NCBI GenBank assembly: GCA_949825045.1
Contig: OX463813.1
Coordinates: 27,820,001-27,884,000 of the forward strand
Direction of reading: 5' to 3'
Length of the DNA stretch: 64,000 nt
Origin: Argyresthia goedartella
Lineage: Eukaryota > Arthropoda > Insecta > Lepidoptera > Argyresthiidae
Part shown: in pieces, positions 62,588 through 64,000 of the stretch
Position numbering within the stretch: position 1 is the stretch's first letter
Layout: every line of letters begins with the position of its first letter
Program-made: the position numbers and the translations under genes
Notes under the pieces: model-generated
Seen by the model: the letters and a program-made list of their open reading frames with translations, nothing else
Told to the model about the DNA's origin: nothing
Database searches by the model: none

Positions 62588-64000
62588 CAGTGTGACCAGA
62601 TTAAATTTTACGAAAATACCGAGGCACCTCAAAAAAATACTGAAATATACCGATTTACATAGGACAGATATACCAATAAAAATACTGATTTTCTTAACAG
62701 GTTTTATTTATTCATTTTCACAATAAATGTTAGAGTTATATTTTAACATCTTTTTCGAAGGATTAAATTTTACACAACCTCCTTCATCCTTAACACCTTG
62801 CTTTGTTTTTAAAATTGCTGACACATTTTTGTTTACAAATCTATTTCTTTGGTCCGTTTTTATTAAATTTATCTGTGAAAATATGCGCTCGCATGCAGCA
62901 TTCGATACCGGTATACATAGCAGAGATTTACTAAAACTAGTTATATTTTTGTATTTTAACATGCCATCACTGTTAGAAATTTTCCCAACTTCCACCCAAA
63001 ATTGTTCACATGAGATGGGTGAGCCAGTGCTCGAAGATTGTAACAAATCACTTACTTCGCGATCAAACTTTAGGGTTCTATATTCTTCGTCGATTAACTG
63101 CATTTGTTCTGGCTGTACTTCGCATGGGAAAGTTTCTATTACATTTCGTAAACTGCGAAATTCTTTATGCACGGCAGTGTGTGGGTCAAGAAATTTTAGT
63201 TCTTTAAAAACTGGATTTTCAAAAGGCAAACGTGATTTCAATTGCGTGCTTAGCTCAATTAAAAATGATTGGCACCTTCTGAAAAACTCAGCAATCTGTT
63301 CTTTCATGTTTACATTTCCCCTGTGTTTGATTAATTCTTGGCCCACTTGAATACCTAAGTACATATCTTTCAATGGCAAATAATTTACATGTGACTTTGG
63401 GTCTAAGGTAAATACATTTTCTGTATGTTTGATGTAATTAGTTTTCATGAAGCAACCCAAAATCGACAAGTACATACTAGATGCATCATCATACAGTCTA
63501 TCAATGCACGGATAGTCGCCTTGAAAAATTACGTTAAATTTGTTTACAATCGGCAAAATGTAGTCCAAAAAGTGAAAGTACAATTTGTTTATATCAGTGG
63601 TAAAAGAATTATATAAAAATTCTGATGACATATTGCGATCACTCAAGTATTGGTCTTGAAAGAACAATTGCAATGCCCTCCACTGCTCAATTATTCTACT
63701 AATACAGGCATGAAGTGAAAGCCACCTTATGTCGTAATGACGCAAGATTCTGTGATTTTCAGTGTCTGTGAAATTTTGGAACTCAGCAAATTCTCTTTGA
63801 CGCTTGCTGCTTTGAGAAAAATATCCATATACTTCTTTTACTATTTGTTCTAAATTTCTAGGCAGTATTTTACAGGCGTGGCTAACACTTAATGCTGCAG
63901 AGTGACAAACACATTTTATGAAAAAGCACTTTGGGTTTACTTCTTTAATTTTTGCAACAATGCCAGAGTGTTGACCAAACATCACATTCGTAGTATCAGC
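62588..64000 (-). mobile_element. hAT-type transposon, 3' portion, runs off the window
   Basis: The likely right terminus (in element sense) is CAGTGTGACCAGATTAAA, starting at 62588 on the plus strand, with CAG as in hAT ends. The adjoining 8 bp GACAGAAT (62580-62587) would be the target duplication; its partner lies outside the window. The transposase C-terminal part occupies 62708-63985 and beyond. Confidence 0.6.
62708..64000 (-). CDS. hAT-family transposase, C-terminal part, 5' end outside the window
   Basis: Open from the window edge to the stop at 62708. The first visible Met is at 63985, but the frame surely begins upstream. Visible are KCFFIKCVCHSAALSVSHAC (the hAT CxxH-like helix region), RHYDIRWLSLHACI (catalytic-domain RW motif) and a helical insertion domain. 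The C-terminal block ITSFSKSLLCIPVSNAACER then IFSQINLIKTDQRNR is the hAT dimerisation motif with the final catalytic Glu in ACER. It resembles the lineage of BED-finger hAT proteins whose members are often host-domesticated. No stop or frameshift in more than 425 codons, so the gene may be functional. Whether it is a transposon or a host-adopted gene cannot be decided here. Confidence 0.75.
   Translation of the reverse strand, partial: ADTTNVMFGQHSGIVAKIKEVNPKCFFIKCVCHSAALSVSHACKILPRNLEQIVKEVYGYFSQSSKRQREFAEFQNFTDTENHRILRHYDIRWLSLHACISRIIEQWRALQLFFQDQYLSDRNMSSEFLYNSFTTDINKLYFHFLDYILPIVNKFNVIFQGDYPCIDRLYDDASSMYLSILGCFMKTNYIKHTENVFTLDPKSHVNYLPLKDMYLGIQVGQELIKHRGNVNMKEQIAEFFRRCQSFLIELSTQLKSRLPFENPVFKELKFLDPHTAVHKEFRSLRNVIETFPCEVQPEQMQLIDEEYRTLKFDREVSDLLQSSSTGSPISCEQFWVEVGKISNSDGMLKYKNITSFSKSLLCIPVSNAACERIFSQINLIKTDQRNRFVNKNVSAILKTKQGVKDEGGCVKFNPSKKMLKYNSNIYCENE

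Noticed and set aside
62727..63350. A 207-codon plus-strand gene
   Set aside because: It is the antisense shadow of the hAT transposase frame on the minus strand, which has clear family motifs.

Overview
This is eukaryotic DNA, almost certainly from a moth or butterfly (Lepidoptera). The window is AT-rich and holds no bacterial-style operons, no rRNA and no host gene that I can support. What it holds is transposable elements, many nested in one another, including families I know mainly from lepidopteran genomes: piggyBac, copia, a CR1-like LINE with an FP25K-type ORF1, tRNA-derived SINEs, and a dispersed repeat starting near AACCGGTCAAGTGCG and ending GTACGGAACCCT. The lepidopteran assignment is inference from repeat content.

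Layout. 0-3 kb: a possible LTR with a TATA/Inr core promoter. 3-11 kb: repeat fragments, a decayed reverse transcriptase, SINEs and a small TIR element. 11.1-15.6 kb: a nearly full-length CR1-like LINE on the minus strand, with a 265-bp TIR element inserted in its reverse transcriptase. 16-23 kb: SINEs and an RTE-like LINE tail. 23.466-29.841 kb: a Mutator-like (MULE) element with long TIRs and an 8-bp target duplication. It is filled by a minus-strand copia element, which itself carries a SINE and several inverted duplications. 30-36.4 kb: a long-TIR element, direct repeats and tandem repeats. 37.3-39.1 kb: a broken hAT transposase. 39-45 kb: dispersed repeats. 45.6-49.2 kb: a LINE 3' end whose UTR is split by a Tc1-like transposon with an apparently intact, intron-containing, DD35E transposase gene. 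49-57 kb: small TIR elements, SINEs and palindromes. 57.9-61.2 kb: a foldback-type element split by a piggyBac element whose transposase looks intact. 62.6-64 kb: the C-terminal part of a hAT-type transposase running off the window.

The strongest unexplained signal is a series of short, perfect or near-perfect palindromes with arms of about 12-63 bp and loops of 2-11 bp. Three are adjacent pairs with the order L, L-inverted, short filler, R-inverted, R. The pair in the copia reverse transcriptase can be read against its coding frame: removing exactly 103 bp restores the frame through YVDD. A single palindrome at 34.66 kb can be compared with a sister repeat at 7.75 kb that lacks it. The pattern looks like two broken DNA ends each folding back, copying themselves and being joined; an assembly artefact must also be excluded.

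Two transposons look recently active: the Tc1-like element (one phase-0 intron, a complete catalytic triad, TA flanks, a tRNA-like module in each arm) and the piggyBac element (intact frame, 13-bp TIRs, and a predicted intron whose splice junction builds the start codon).
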